Assembly: GCF_033568475.1 (NCBI RefSeq)
Contig: NC_133120.1
Span: 82,498,151 to 82,562,150 of the forward strand
Reading direction: 5' to 3'
DNA from: Henckelia pumila
Lineage: Eukaryota > Streptophyta > Magnoliopsida > Lamiales > Gesneriaceae
Length of the DNA: 64,000 nt
The position numbers were made by a program, and so were the translations under genes. Below the pieces are notes generated by a model. The model was given only the letters and a program-made list of their open reading frames with translations. It was not told the origin of the DNA and ran no database searches. Below are positions 11,316-23,353 of this stretch, piece by piece (within the stretch, counting starts at the first letter, position 1; each line of letters starts with the position of its first letter).

Positions 11316-12820
11316 AAACAAGTTTTATTTTATACTCGTTCATTTGGTGCAACCAAAAAGTACTTTTACAAAATTACAAAAAACACTTCATTTTAATTTA
11401 ATAAAAAAAAATCTCATAAAATCTCATAAAATATATCGTATCTAACAAAATATTCTTTCATTTTTATACTGCAAACTTTTGAATTTTAAATGATTACATC
11501 CTTATCTAACAATCAACGTAAAAAAAATTACAAAAAATTGTTTTTAACGATTTTATTTTGATATCATATCTAGGAGTTTTACAAAAAAAAATATTTTTCG
11601 GATTTTTAGTTTTAATCTTAAACATCATTTATATGAAAATGCTGTAAAAATATAAATACATTACATTTATGTCATATATAATATATGTTTATTATATTAC
11701 ACACGCAACGCGTGTGACTCATATACTAGTAATATATAAATATTATGTATTGAACATAATTTTTTCTCAGATTCTTGATTTAATTATAATATTTTTAAAA
11801 TTTTAATTTAAATTAAAAACAACCCTGTTGCACTTGATAAATGTATGAAGTATAAACCAATAACATTTCAATATATAAAATAAAGATTGTAATATAAAAT
11901 TTTAAACATGAGAAAATATAAGAAAAAATGATATTTTTTTAAAGGGTCGAATTAAATAATACTTTGTATGACTTAAAGCTAAGATATAAAAGACAATTTG
12001 GAATAAAGAAAAAAAATCACTAAAAGTTAATTATTATCTGAGTTTCTTATTTTATCGATAGTATAAATAAATATCGTCAATCTGACGCTATTTTTAATCT
12101 TCGATCGAAAAAAATTACAGTGCCACACCATATTTGAGACAAGAAATTGAATTTTTTGTTTTTATTGAATTTACAGGTTAAAGATGATCTTTATATATGA
12201 TACAGTCAAAAATTGATATTATTCGATTGGAGAAAATCTGGATAATTTATGGAGATCCAAGTGGTCGGATTAGTATTCGATCAAGTCTAAAGACCAAATT
12301 TTGTGATACTTCAATATCATATATTAATATCATATTTCCAATGTTTTGTACCATCATTCAATTAAAAAAACACAATGTAATTAATATCAATACTTATATA
12401 CATATTTGAGTACTCAAAAATCATCTACTATTAATACCAAATTTGAAATAATTTATGCTCGATATCATGTTTGATTACTTTATTTTCAATATTTTCATCC
12501 GAGAAAAAGCATGCGGACTCAGATATTGCATAAACATTTTACTATGGATCAAGGAGCTCAAATATGTATTTTTTTTTCTGAAAAGAACTGAATGCAAAAT
12601 TATTTTTGATTTGATGATTTAAAACAAATTTACTCACGTTATTATCCTAAAAAAATATTTAAAAAATAAATAATACTATGCCGTCTCAATATATTTTTGG
12701 AGTAAAACATTGTACAAGAAATTTTCATAGATGTTGTCTTTGTTTATTTTTATTTAAGAATAAAATTTCATAGATAATCTTGTATCCAAATTACGCCCAA
12801 ACGACGCCATTATTTATAAA
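11316..12820. other. AT-rich intergenic DNA without a recognised gene
   Basis: Apart from the Helitron-like end at 11700-11729, I see only AT-rich sequence with poly-A and poly-T runs. No ORF looks coding on either strand. Confidence 0.7.
11700..11729 (+). mobile_element. Possible Helitron 3' terminus
   Basis: A 7-bp perfect hairpin CACACGC-AAC-GCGTGTG (11700-11716) is followed after nine bases by CTAG (11726-11729) and then T. A short GC-rich hairpin some 10 bases before CTRR, with T after it, is the Helitron 3' signature. The matching 5' end (TC...) was not found, so the extent is unknown. Confidence 0.45.

Positions 12821-12877
<57 letters not shown>
12821..12877 (+). repeat. Microsatellite (GAT)19
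   Basis: Nineteen uninterrupted GAT units, followed directly by a TA run. The poly-Ile ORF on the opposite strand is a by-product. Confidence 0.98.
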
Positions 12878-12889
12878 ATATATATATGA

Positions 12890-13012
12890 GTTTTGATATG
12901 GTGAGCACTTACGTGTGCACTTGCTGATGTGGCGTTTACTTATTGGATGTAGAGGATGCACGTCAGCGGTGCACACAAAAGTGCACATTATGGGTGCTCA
13001 TAATATCAAATC
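12890..13012. mobile_element. Short MITE-like inverted repeat element
   Basis: The left end GTTTTGATATGGTGAGCAC and the right end GGGTGCTCATAATATCAAATC are imperfect inverted repeats, and the similarity continues inwards through GTGTGCAC blocks. The ~123-bp element sits between TA runs, so a TA target duplication is possible but cannot be defined. The superfamily is unknown. Confidence 0.6.
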
Positions 13013-13037
13013 TGTATATATATATATATATATATAT
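13013..13037. repeat. (TA)n microsatellite
   Basis: A run of alternating TA directly right of the MITE-like element. Further TA runs lie at about 13840-13880, 14371-14396, 15625-15645 and 58340-58366. Confidence 0.9.
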
Positions 13038-13834
13038 TAGAAAAAAACACACACATTTGTGTGTGAAAATTACATAAAAGACAATAATTGAAAGAAAAAT
13101 TTGAGTGAAAAAAGATAAAAACATGAAATGTTTTATGTTTTTACAATAGTAGTGATGAACGTAAGAAAGAGGTTGAGAAAATGGGATAGTGATAATGAAA
13201 TATTATTTTTTTTATCCTTCTTGTTTGGTGTTTTTTTTTTTTTACATTTAGTATAATTAGGGGCATTTTAGGACGTTTACATTGACATACCAAATAAAGT
13301 TACTATGAGCCCCTCTTCCTTTATTAAATAATAATAATAATAATTTTATAGTAAGAGATAGTAATATGATAAAAGTTTGTCATATTTTTTTGACGTGATA
13401 ATAGGTTTATTAATTATTATTATATATATAATCAGAGTTTTTGTAATATTTAGAAAATTATTACAAAAAATAATTACTATAAAAGGAAATATTTATCAAT
13501 TTGATAATGTATCAGTTTTTATTTCGAATTTGAAATTTGATTAGATCTTATCAATACTTTTTAATTTCATTCAATTTTTTTTGTGTTTGAGCATTTCATG
13601 ATAAATGCTATATATTATCAATGTACCAATTTTCTGTATAAAATTTGAAATTTGATCAGATATTATCGATATTTTTTAATTTTATTTAATTTTTGGTGTT
13701 CTTATATATTTAAAAATTTTCATAAATGTCATATATGATAATTTACCAATATTTGGTTCAAAATTTGGAATCGATATTGAATTCACTACTTTTTAATTTT
13801 TAATTTCAACTAATTTTTAATATATGTGAAAATG

Positions 13835-13883
<49 letters not shown>

Positions 13884-14184
13884 CAGAGTTGTCTGCTATA
13901 TATAGTAAGTTCCCATCAATCTGTAATTACTAAAAAAATGGTGATTAATAATGTTGGTGATGATTTTCGGCTAAAAAAAATTAAAATTCGATAGGACATT
14001 ATCATTATTTTTTAATTTCAATTAGTTTTTTCCGTGTAAAATATCCATAAATTTTATATATGATAATGTAATAAATTTTCGGTTCAAACTTTAAAATTTT
14101 ATAGGATGTTATCATTATTTTTTAATATCGATTAATTTTTGTGTGTCGTTGTATGTGTGAAATATCCATAAATTATGTATATAT

Positions 14185-14240
14185 AACGACGACGACGATA
14201 TGATGACGACGACGACATCAACGACGATAACAACAACAAA
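14185..14240 (+). repeat. Imperfect (ACG)n / (AAC)n microsatellite
   Basis: Clusters of ACGACGACG broken by ATATGATG and ending in CAACAACAA, inside the tandem array. Confidence 0.85.
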
Positions 14241-14365
14241 AGCAATGTCCCAACTTTCGGTTCAAAATTTAAAATTTGGTCAAATGTTATCACTAATTTT
14301 TAATTTCAGTTAATTTTTTTTGTCCACATATATATGAAAATTTCCATAAACATGACAAATAAATG

Positions 14366-14401
<36 letters not shown>

Positions 14402-15259
14402 ATATATAATATAATATACCAATTTTAAAATTTGAAATTTGATTGGATGTTATCAATAATTTTTAAAATTTTAATTAATTTTTTTGTTCTCGTATATGCG
14501 AACTCATAAATTATATATATGTTAATATATCAATTTTCAATTTAAAATTTGATTGGATTTATTATTACTTTTAACTCATTGAATTTTGTGTGTTCATATA
14601 TATGTGAAAATTATATAATATACTATCTTTCGGTTCAAAATTTTAATTTTGATCGAATACTATCATTGTTTTTTATTTTCATTTTTTTTGTGTCGTTGAA
14701 AATTTTAATAAATGTTGTGTGATGATGTACGAATTTCCGTTTTTTGAGATTTGTAATGTTATTACAACTTTTAAATTTCAGTTAATTTTTGTGTGTGCAT
14801 ATATATGTGAAAATTTCAAAAAATAATATATATGATAATATGTTAATTTTCATTTCAAAATTTGAAATTTGATTGGGTTTTATCACAAATATTATTTATG
14901 TTAATTTGATTTGAAATTTGATTAGATTTTATCAACACTATATATGACAATGTACTAATTTGCATTCAAAATTTGAAATTTGACCGGGTGTTATCATTAC
15001 TTTAAATTTTAATTTCATTTTTTTTGTGCCTATATAAGTGTGAACATTTTCGTAAATGCTATATGATAATTTACTAATTTTCGATTCAAAATTGAAATTT
15101 GATGTGATGTTATTAATATTTTTTTGTTTCAATTAATTTTTCGTGTCCATAAATGATATATATAACAATGTACGAATTTTTGGCTCAAAATTTTTAATTT
15201 GATCGTTAATTATTTTTTATGAGAATTCGTTAATTTTTTTGCCCATATATATTTATATT

Positions 15260-15619
15260 AGTTTTGATCTCACGCGCCCTAGATTTCACGTGCATTCGTG
15301 TCCAAAACAACTCCGATTGCCTTGAAATTTTTACGGTTGAGTCGTCTCGAAAATGCGAATCCAATGATATACCATGTGATATAAATTTCAATCTCGGTGG
15401 TCGGAAATGTGAAGATGACCGGAAATTGCATATTTCACCTAATTTTCGGCCATCTACATATTTCCGACCACCGATATTAAAATTTGTTTCATATGATATA
15501 TCATTGGATTCGCATTTTTGAGACGACCATACCGTGAAAATTTCAAGGCAATCGGATTTATTTTGTGCACGGGTGCATGTGGAAACCTCACGCATCCTAG
15601 GGTGCGTGGGATCAAAACT
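15260..15619. mobile_element. Foldback MITE, ~360 bp, arms ~165-175 nt
   Basis: The left end AGTTTTGATC (15260-15269) is a perfect inverted copy of GATCAAAACT (15610-15619). The two halves then pair along nearly their whole length, for example CCGATTGCCTTGAAATTTT, ATGCGAATCCAATGATATA and GGTGGTCGGAAAT in each arm, with a short centre near 15440. Mirror-image ORFs on the two strands (140 and 85 codons) come from this symmetry and are not genes. No clear target duplication is seen; the flanks are TA-rich. Confidence 0.9.
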
Positions 15620-15737
15620 GTATTTATATATATATATATATATAATATACACATATATGTGAAATTTTCATAAATTCTATATATGATAATGTACCAATTT
15701 TTGGTTCAAAATCCAAAATTTGATTGGATGCTATGAA

Positions 15738-16034
15738 GTACCAAATCACGAGTTAATGTTGAAGGTTGGAACTCGGGTTATGTTGTTGCGGAACATATAT
15801 CATTCTTTTGGATTATGCAATAACATTAGATTGATCGTGACGAGACTCGAAAAACATGTTTTGGAAGGAAAAATTATTGAAAGTTATATTGGTCATAAAG
15901 TGCTTATTCCAATAACGCAATAGGCCCATTTTGATTTGAATATTCATTTTAAATTCAATCAAAAACAATATCTTTTAATTGTATCATACACAATGTCAAT
16001 CAACAAAAGTCGGAGTCAATCGTTGTCTCGTTCA
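15738..16034 (+). pseudogene. Helitron helicase (PIF1-like) C-terminal fragment
   Basis: One frame reads VPNHELMLKVGTRVMLLRN, GLCNNIRLIVTRLEKHVLEG and YIGHKVLIPIT, and after a TAG at 15921-15923 continues in the same frame with LNIHFKFNQKQYLLIVSYTM then SINKSRSQSLS. This is the order of conserved blocks at the end of plant Helitron RepHel/PIF1 helicases (VMLLRN, GLCNGTRL, FPF-RRQFP-, AMTINKSQGQSL). Only the last ~100 codons remain and the Gln of INKSQGQ is changed, so this is a dead relic. Confidence 0.88.
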
Positions 16035-16611
16035 TGACTTGTTTTGAAGAACCTCGTTTTTAATCATTTCAATTGTACTTCGTATATAGATTTGCGAATC
16101 TTAGCTTGTGATCTTAAGAATTTTGATATGTGATGATAGAAACAAAGAAAAGTAGAATAACTAACGTTCCAATATATAAGAAGGGTTTTCAAAATTTTTA
16201 GATAAATTTTTTTTGTTCCTCAAATGGTAGGATCTATAATTCATTAGTTTATTTATTTATTCAAATGCTTATGCTAAAAAAAATTTAAAATTAAATTAAA
16301 TTATATAAAACAAGATTATATGCAAAATAAAATAACAGTGATTGGATAATAATGAATGCCTCGTGTACACCCTGCCGTACCTAATCTGAAATGAACTGTC
16401 CCGCGCTCGTTGAACGAATGTTCAAAGACCCAAAATCCCTTTCCACCGAACCTTCCCTTCCACGAAACATATGTGCTTCTTTCTTCACTCCCAGAAAATC
16501 AAATTCTATGCGAGATCGTGTATTCTTTAATCAATCACAATTTGAATTTTCAAAAATCATTTCCGATCTCGTTTTGGTCTCTGGAAGAAATCTACTCTTC
16601 TCGTTTCCTGA

Positions 16612-19600
16612 ATGAACGAGTCTCCGCCGTTGCCGTTTCCTCATCATGGAACTTCTCATCATCATCATCATCCATCATTTCCTCAACCGCCGTTTCCCCA
16701 GCCCCCCCTATTTCCTCGACGGACGCGGGAGAGAACCCATAACTCATCTCACCGAGATGTTTCGATGGAGACTGTAAGTGATGGCCCCTCACAGATCAGA
16801 GTTGGTGTTTGGTTTGGCGTCGCTGTTGCGCTCTTTTTTTATGTTTTTGGTGAGTTTTTACCTTATTGTCGCAGTTATGCAGCAGTAAGTAATGCGTTGT
16901 TCCTAAGCTTGTTAATATGTTACTAGCACTTATGTATGCGTAAGAAAATTGTGATTTATGTGTTTGTTGACTTAGGTATGCACCAAGGTTAGAATTTTGC
17001 ACTTGGTTTGTAATTGCTTCTTCTCATAAATAAAGCCAAAAGAAGAGTTGGACTTCTCGGATTTTCTATTTCTGTATCGCTGATGTAAAGAAACGTGAGA
17101 ACTTACTGATCTATTGGTTTCGATCAGTTAGTTGAGTAGCGAAAGAATTGTTGATGAAATATCTTCGGTCAATTTTATCTATTCAATCAATGTTATGCAC
17201 GTTGCTTACAAAGTCGGGAGCAGGAAATGAATATTTGTTCCATTTCTGATTTCAGCTTCTGCCATTTCGATATTCGGGGTATATGCACCCCAGGATATGA
17301 GGCTCGGTTCATATTCATCAATACTGATTAATCCCAACCATCTTATTGTCGAGTCTGTAAAGGTAATTTTGAGGTAGATTGTGTTTTTGGTTTGCTTAAT
17401 GTTACCATTTTTATTTCTATATCGAAAGTTTCGAAACCGCACCATTTGATAATTTTGATTAGCAATACGACGACTTGGCAGTTGGCACCCTAAAAACTGA
17501 TGCCTTATTCTATTCTAAGTCAATAGTAACTTTTACTAGGTGGAGAAACTTGAACCAGCTAAAGATCTAATGCTGTACGGTTTTCATAAAAGTCCCCCTC
17601 TGGATGCTGTTATCAACTGGACGGATAGTCACATGGTTACTTTCCCTGCCAGTACTCACAAAGTAAGTTTAACTAAGTTCTTTTATACTAAACGTAATTT
17701 TTGTACTTCTATTGTTCCTATATACCAGATGTAATTTTTATTTCGTCCCCATAAAAGAGGAATAAATGCAGATACCTTGTTTACTTCAAATGCAGGAGTG
17801 GATATTTTACTTGAATGAAGGATCTAGAATAAATATTTCTTATTCAGTGAACTCCGGACGTTCTTCATCTCTTGTCCTAGTAATTGTGGAAGGTAATTGT
17901 TAGCTTCTTAAGCATAAGTTCACTTTGAATGTTTAGTGACCAGATACCATTATGAAACAATATCGAAAAAGTAATGGGATAGGATTGTTTACGTTGTGCT
18001 GGTGGCTGCAGATAGTAGTTAAACTCGCATAATGAGAGTGTGAAAGAAACAAGTCTTGTAGAATCTTCAAACATATTTTACCTTCTGGTTTTTTTTCCTT
18101 CCGCAGCTTTTATCTTGAGAATTTTTTTAAAAAAAAAAGGATTGTGAGGCTAACGGTCATAGAATTTGGTGTCTCTGTTGATGGTACGCCAATTAACAGC
18201 AGTGGTGAGTGCTTTTTGCGATTTGGTTTACTATGCTAAGCTTATTTTTTGTAGTCTTTAGCTTTGGAAGTGAACATTGAGCATGTTGCAGTGTGAAAAA
18301 CGTGTTTGGGTGGTAGATGTCAATGAGAGGAAAAAGAGTGTCTAAAACAATTAGCAAACAAGTACATGTACAGAAAGATTGTGTTTTATGTGCAGGACGC
18401 ACAACACTTTCTGTTGTGTTGGCATTTCATATCAGTTGTATATTTTTATCTTGTGAGCTGTTCATGTTTTTCTATTTGCTACTCTGAGCTCTTTTCCTGC
18501 ATTGCGAACCATCTCAGGGAATGAAGGACTAGATGTGTGGCTTGATAATCCATCATACCCAACTACAGCTTTATCATGGAATATCATCTACGGTAATGTG
18601 AAACATGATTTGCGAGTGTGTGTGATTTTATTGCAACTCGCTCACTTTGTTTTCCTTAGGAAATGGATCATTTCAGTATGAGATGCCGAAATCTTCTTCC
18701 TACTACATTGCAGTGGGCAACTTGAACTATGAAGTCGTAGAGGCAAGCATTTTGCAATAACGCATCCTAGTTTCTATTTTAACATGGCAAGAATTTTTGA
18801 GGGGCAATCTTCATTCTTCTTATTCGCATTATCAATGTCTCGTTTTCATTTTTTAACAGAAGGGTTGTTTGCTGATGTTGGATATGCTAAACAGGTGGAA
18901 TTGAAGATTGGAATTAAAGCTCTCCTTTACAACACAGCAGAAGCATATCACAAGTGCAATATTGCGGAGGGTACATGTAACGTGAACCTCTTTTTCCTAA
19001 GTGACAATACCGCCCTTCTTACCTCTCCTGGTCAAATATCCGTAAGTCTTACTTTGGTTGAAGTCGGTTTCTCGTGACAAATATATTGGCTATCTGCAAC
19101 AGTTAAAAGTTCCGACTCACACTCTTGTTCATCACCACTCTGTTTCCTAGAAGTCAAAATCTATTATTCATCTGTCTCTAGGGGCTTGCCAATGATGACT
19201 GGAGCGTGAAGATTGTATATGGACCTCGATGGAGTGTGTATCTCGTTGGCATAGGTACTCTTTTCCATGTTAATTCACTAGGATAGTATCTATACCTATT
19301 AATTTCTTTTATGATTTCTTTAATCTCTAATTTCTTTTTCGTGCAGGTGTAGTCACTTTTTTTGTGCTACTCATCAATCGCATTTTGAACAATTTCCAAA
19401 GCACCAACCAAGAAAATGGAATAGGTCCAGCAGGACTCCCGGGATCCGAGAGAGCCCCATTGCTTGTTCAAAAAGATGACAACCCCTCGAGTCAGGGTTC
19501 CTCTTATGCCTCCGACTCTGAGGATGAATTGTATCTTGAACATGTGCAGGCTGGAGATACACAGAATGGAAAGCCGGTAAGAGACGATGAATACAACAGC

Positions 19601-20656
19601 AACATCCGCCGGCTTTGTGCAATATGCTTTGATGATCCAAGGGATTGCTTCTTCATTCCATGCGGCCATTGTGTGGCTTGTTTTGGATGCGCGACGAGGT
19701 ACCTTTTATCAGCCCTAATGTTTTTTTTATCATACTAGTTGGTTTTTGACATTGCATCTTCATATGGGCTATGCTCATCGGATAACCCGATATCCTTTTT
19801 TCCTTTCCGATTAACGAATTGAAGTATATCTCAGAAATATTTATCTGTGCTATAGTGGAATACATTACTTTAGATGCTCATGCCTCATGGTATAGTAGCC
19901 AAATTGTATTTAAAGTTGTATTCTGAAGATTTGGAGATAATGGATAATAGGTTGTGAGAATATACTGATTTGATTGAAATATATAAAAATCTCGTTGGCA
20001 ATTGATTTTTATTAAACACGGTATCTGGGAATTTGATATGGATTCCTACCAGCATATAACAAAACAGAGGAACGTACATACTAGAGAGGGACCAGAACAA
20101 AGTCTCTTATTACTAAATTTTACATAAAATTTGCGCATTATTACAAAGGAAAATCTGATCTATCACTTTTTTAAAATAAATTTCAAATGTTTGGCTGAGT
20201 AAATACTAACGTTTATATTTTGCCCAAAAAATTTCTTGAAGGCCAGGACTACCTCTTCAAGATCTGAATAGTCCCCCTATTAATGCCTCCTTAGACTCAC
20301 CTTTGGCATACCCACCAACATTTGTTTAGACCAATCTGGGCTGGTTGTGCCATGTACCAATAATGTTTCATTTTCTATCATAGGGGATGAGATGAAATAA
20401 ATCGCCATAAACTAGGTATATGGTTTTTGCTTCGATACGGGATTGGTTAATTAGCTGAAAGGACAGTCAAAGAAATTTGTTCCAGCGTTGTTGTTGTTGT
20501 TGTTTGTTTGTTTTTTTTAGCAGCCAATACTAGTACCAACTTAAAAATAACTAAAACATCACCTTATCCGAACTTCACAGGATAGTAGCGTCTTCTGGAA
20601 ACTGCCCCATTTGCCGTAGACATACAAAAAAGGTGAGGAAGATATACACAGTTTGA
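16612..20656 (+). CDS. APD2-like: Membrane-anchored RING E3 ubiquitin ligase, APD type (10 exons, 456 aa)
   Basis: Exons: 16612-16849, 17256-17362, 17540-17662, 17796-17892, 18518-18592, 18660-18742, 18895-19041, 19182-19254, 19347-19698, 20581-20656. All phases close. The protein has a His/Pro-rich N-terminus (HHHHHPSFPQPP), a first membrane segment (VGVWFGVAVALFFYVFA), a large non-cytosolic domain with LMLYGFHKSPPLDAVINW and YYIAVGNLN, a second membrane segment (VGIGVVTFFVLLI), an acidic linker, and a C-terminal C3HC4 RING: CAICFDDPRDCFFIPCGHC...NCPICRR. The order matches Arabidopsis APD1-4, endomembrane E3 ligases of which APD2 affects pollen development. Intron 6 appears to be GC-AG (GAG|GCAAGC); a weak GT three codons earlier would also keep frame. 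Upstream ATGs at 16391 and 16410 could act as uORFs if transcribed. Confidence 0.92.
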
Positions 20657-23353
20657 GCAGCACACCAATCTTTCTGCAACTTGCTTACCCGGTCAGTATA
20701 TAACACGCATACACCACAGAGACCCTCATGAAGTAAAATGTTTGGGAAACTATTTATGTTTAGTGCTCAAAGAAAAACAGCTAGTTTTGTCGCTAATGAT
20801 TTTTTGGTATATATATATATGTGATGAAACATTTCCTAAAGTTCAGTCCACTTGATTTTTGCTTTGGTGGTTTCTATTGTATGTCTTGTCATATGATAAA
20901 GATAGGTAACTGAAAAAAGTTTGATTGTCATACGCATTCCATGTATGGAAAATTTGTAAAATGTCTTACAAGCATTGTAATATTGTCTCGGTGTTCGTTC
21001 TCTCATTAATCCACTCAGAGATGAGATCAAGAACAAACATATGGCTGATAAATCATATGAAAAAATTGTCCTCAAATTTCGTGATTGGATATGTCTATGT
21101 TCTAGGTGAGATTGTATCATATCAATCACAGGTGGGAGCAATCGACCTGGACTGTCATTTCAATAAATAATGCATGTCACATATGCAATGCTTTCACTTG
21201 CCAAAAAACTAAATGCGTAGCGTCCATTCTACCATGTTACAAAGGGAGGCCCCCTACTCATCTTTGAAGTTTGAACATTCTACCATATCTTATCCGTGTT
21301 TAGTGTATATTTTCTCGTTTTACCCACGACGTTAAAAAGTTGGATCACGCCACGAGTCATTTAAATTTATAGCAGTTCCTCTGTATTTAGAAAAAAAAAT
21401 GACATTCTCCTACTAGAAATGAATGATGGACAAACCATTACATTAGTTATCTTTCAATTAACCTTTAATTTGAAATTTTTATAGGAACATTATTTACCCC
21501 ATTTTTACACTATATCAGGTACACTACTATGTATTCTGAATTAGTATTCGTTAATGTTTGGGATAGTTTTTAAGAAATACTCCAACTTTTTCAAGATTGG
21601 ATTTTGGAAATGATAAGGTAAGAAGTATGGTAAACTTCACTGAATTACAAGAACACCATAGTTTAGTAAATTGTGATTCATGGTATAGTACGCATTGTTT
21701 TATAATTTGAACTTTTTACTGCTTTTGCTCTCAGGCATTAGGCACAGGTTCTTTTATGTTTTAAGCAGTGTGGGGCAGCTTTGGTAAGGAAAATATATAA
21801 TTGTCATTTTCGCTTTCTGGTCCTTCGTCTTTATTGATATTTATTTATTGTACACATTTTTCTTTTAGTGATGAGACCACCATAGTTATTTGGTTCCTTC
21901 GACCCTACCCATGGGCTAATACCTCATGGGTGGTGTGGAAGCACATGATTGGTCCAATCATGTGGGATCCACATAAAATATGTGGGGCCCACATAATTTA
22001 GACCAATCACAACACTGATTACCCTATGGATAGGTTCGAAATTTCCATAACTATTTTGCCTATTTCCATCCTTTGCCAGCCAAATCGCCAAATATGGGAA
22101 TATATAATTATTTTGACAATATTGGATAAATTTGGTTGGATTTTGCGCTTCTTATTTAAAAATCACAAAAACAAAAACTGTTAACCTACTATGAGTTTAG
22201 AAACATTTTTTTTTAAAAAAAACATGTTTAGAAACAAAAAACAGTAAACGGCCTTTTGGTAATTTTTTTGTGAACGAATAAGATAACTGTAGATCGTATT
22301 TTGAAAAATTTATTGGGTCATTTTCACTAGAAATAGGCATATATGGTGGATATTAGTTTTTACTTTCCGCTTTTATAAAACAGGAATAGCGAATGACATT
22401 ATGATGAGCATGAAATATTAATACAATCATATTGTAAATAAGACAAATATTAAATATATAAAGATAATATGGACAGAATTAACAATAATTGGATTTTTTT
22501 CTTAGTGGAAACTTTATAGCGAAGCTCCATTAGATTATAAAGATAATGGAACACATTTTTAAGAGAATGGCTATAAATTATATTTTAAAAAATCACATAA
22601 AATTCGAGTATATGTAATTTGGAACGATCCTTTGCATCTTATTTCTACCCACTTGATTAGTTTAGTCGCTTATGTATTCGCTGTAGCCTGTGAAGTGTAA
22701 ACCAATATATCAATCATATTTTTTTTGACGCAAGTTGGATGAGCCAATAAAAGGATGCCAACCCAAAGCAATATTTAATCACCGACAATCATGTGCTAAT
22801 TAGACGTGATTAGTCTTTTTTAATGATGCATCGAAAATTAATTTAACTTATCCACTGATTATACTATTAACATGTGGATGCCGTTTCTCCACCATAGTTT
22901 CGAATCTTTAATAACAATTTGGCTCTCCATTGAAATGAAGCATCGAGTGGCATATGCTTACAGTAGTTGTAAAAAAAAAAAATGTTACATGTACTATGAA
23001 TATTATTCACGGTTACACTTTACTATTAAAGTACGAGACTAATTCATTTTAAAAGAGTTCGGTAATGTTTGAGAAAACTTTATAAATACATGCAGCTTAT
23101 TTGAAATTTACCGGAAAAAAAATTGAAAAATGTATCTTAAAAGACCTTTCAAACATTTTTTTTTTCGGTTTTAAATAACAGGATAGATTGACACTTCCCA
23201 TCCGACAAAATATGGGATAGGGCCCATGTTTTGTGAGGGTCGGGTCCCATTTTATTTAAAGCTATATTGGCTACGGATGGTTATTCTTGTAGCATAAACT
23301 TTTCCCATGATCCCTAAAACTCCATAGCAAGTGTTCCATAACTCTGGAAAAAG
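20657..23353. other. Intergenic DNA between E3 ligase and PLC genes
   Basis: This holds the 3' UTR of the ligase gene, the presumed PLC promoter and one MITE-like element (21898-22040). The ORFs here are short and of AT-rich composition; none resembles a protein I know. Confidence 0.7.
21898..22040. mobile_element. MITE-like element, 143 bp
   Basis: The left end TTCGACCCTACCCATGGGCT and the right end ACCCTATGGATAGGTTCGAA are inverted repeats with about 4 mismatches in 23. A second inner inverted repeat (ATTGGTCCAATCATGTGGGA and GTGGGGCCCACATAATTTAG) gives a foldable centre. No target duplication could be fixed. Confidence 0.6.

Larger units (their letters stand above)
13490..15735. repeat. 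Degenerate tandem array, ~100-120-bp units
   Basis: A unit of this order recurs: (G)TACCAATTTTCGGTTCAAAA, AATTTGAAATTTGAT, a TTATCATTACTTTTTAATTTCA stretch, TTAATTTTTTGTG, a TATATGTGAAAATTT stretch, and CATAAATGCTATATATGATAAT. Starts of the first block are seen near 13623, 13743, 14068, 14247, 14417, 14524, 14621, 14727, 14841, 14951, 15071, 15171 and 15691. The units are diverged and broken by TA and ACG microsatellites, and the foldback element at 15260-15619 has inserted into one of them. No coding potential is seen. Confidence 0.75.

Noticed and set aside
12791-12988. Minus-strand poly-Ile ORF
   Set aside because: It is the reverse reading of the (GAT)19 microsatellite.
15230-15652. 140-codon minus-strand ORF and its 85-codon plus-strand partner
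   Set aside because: They are mirror products of the foldback element and resemble each other in translation; no known protein.
20836-21170. Overlapping 101- and 81-codon ORFs on opposite strands after the E3 ligase gene
   Set aside because: They look like chance frames in the 3' flank; no similarity or splice logic links them to a gene.
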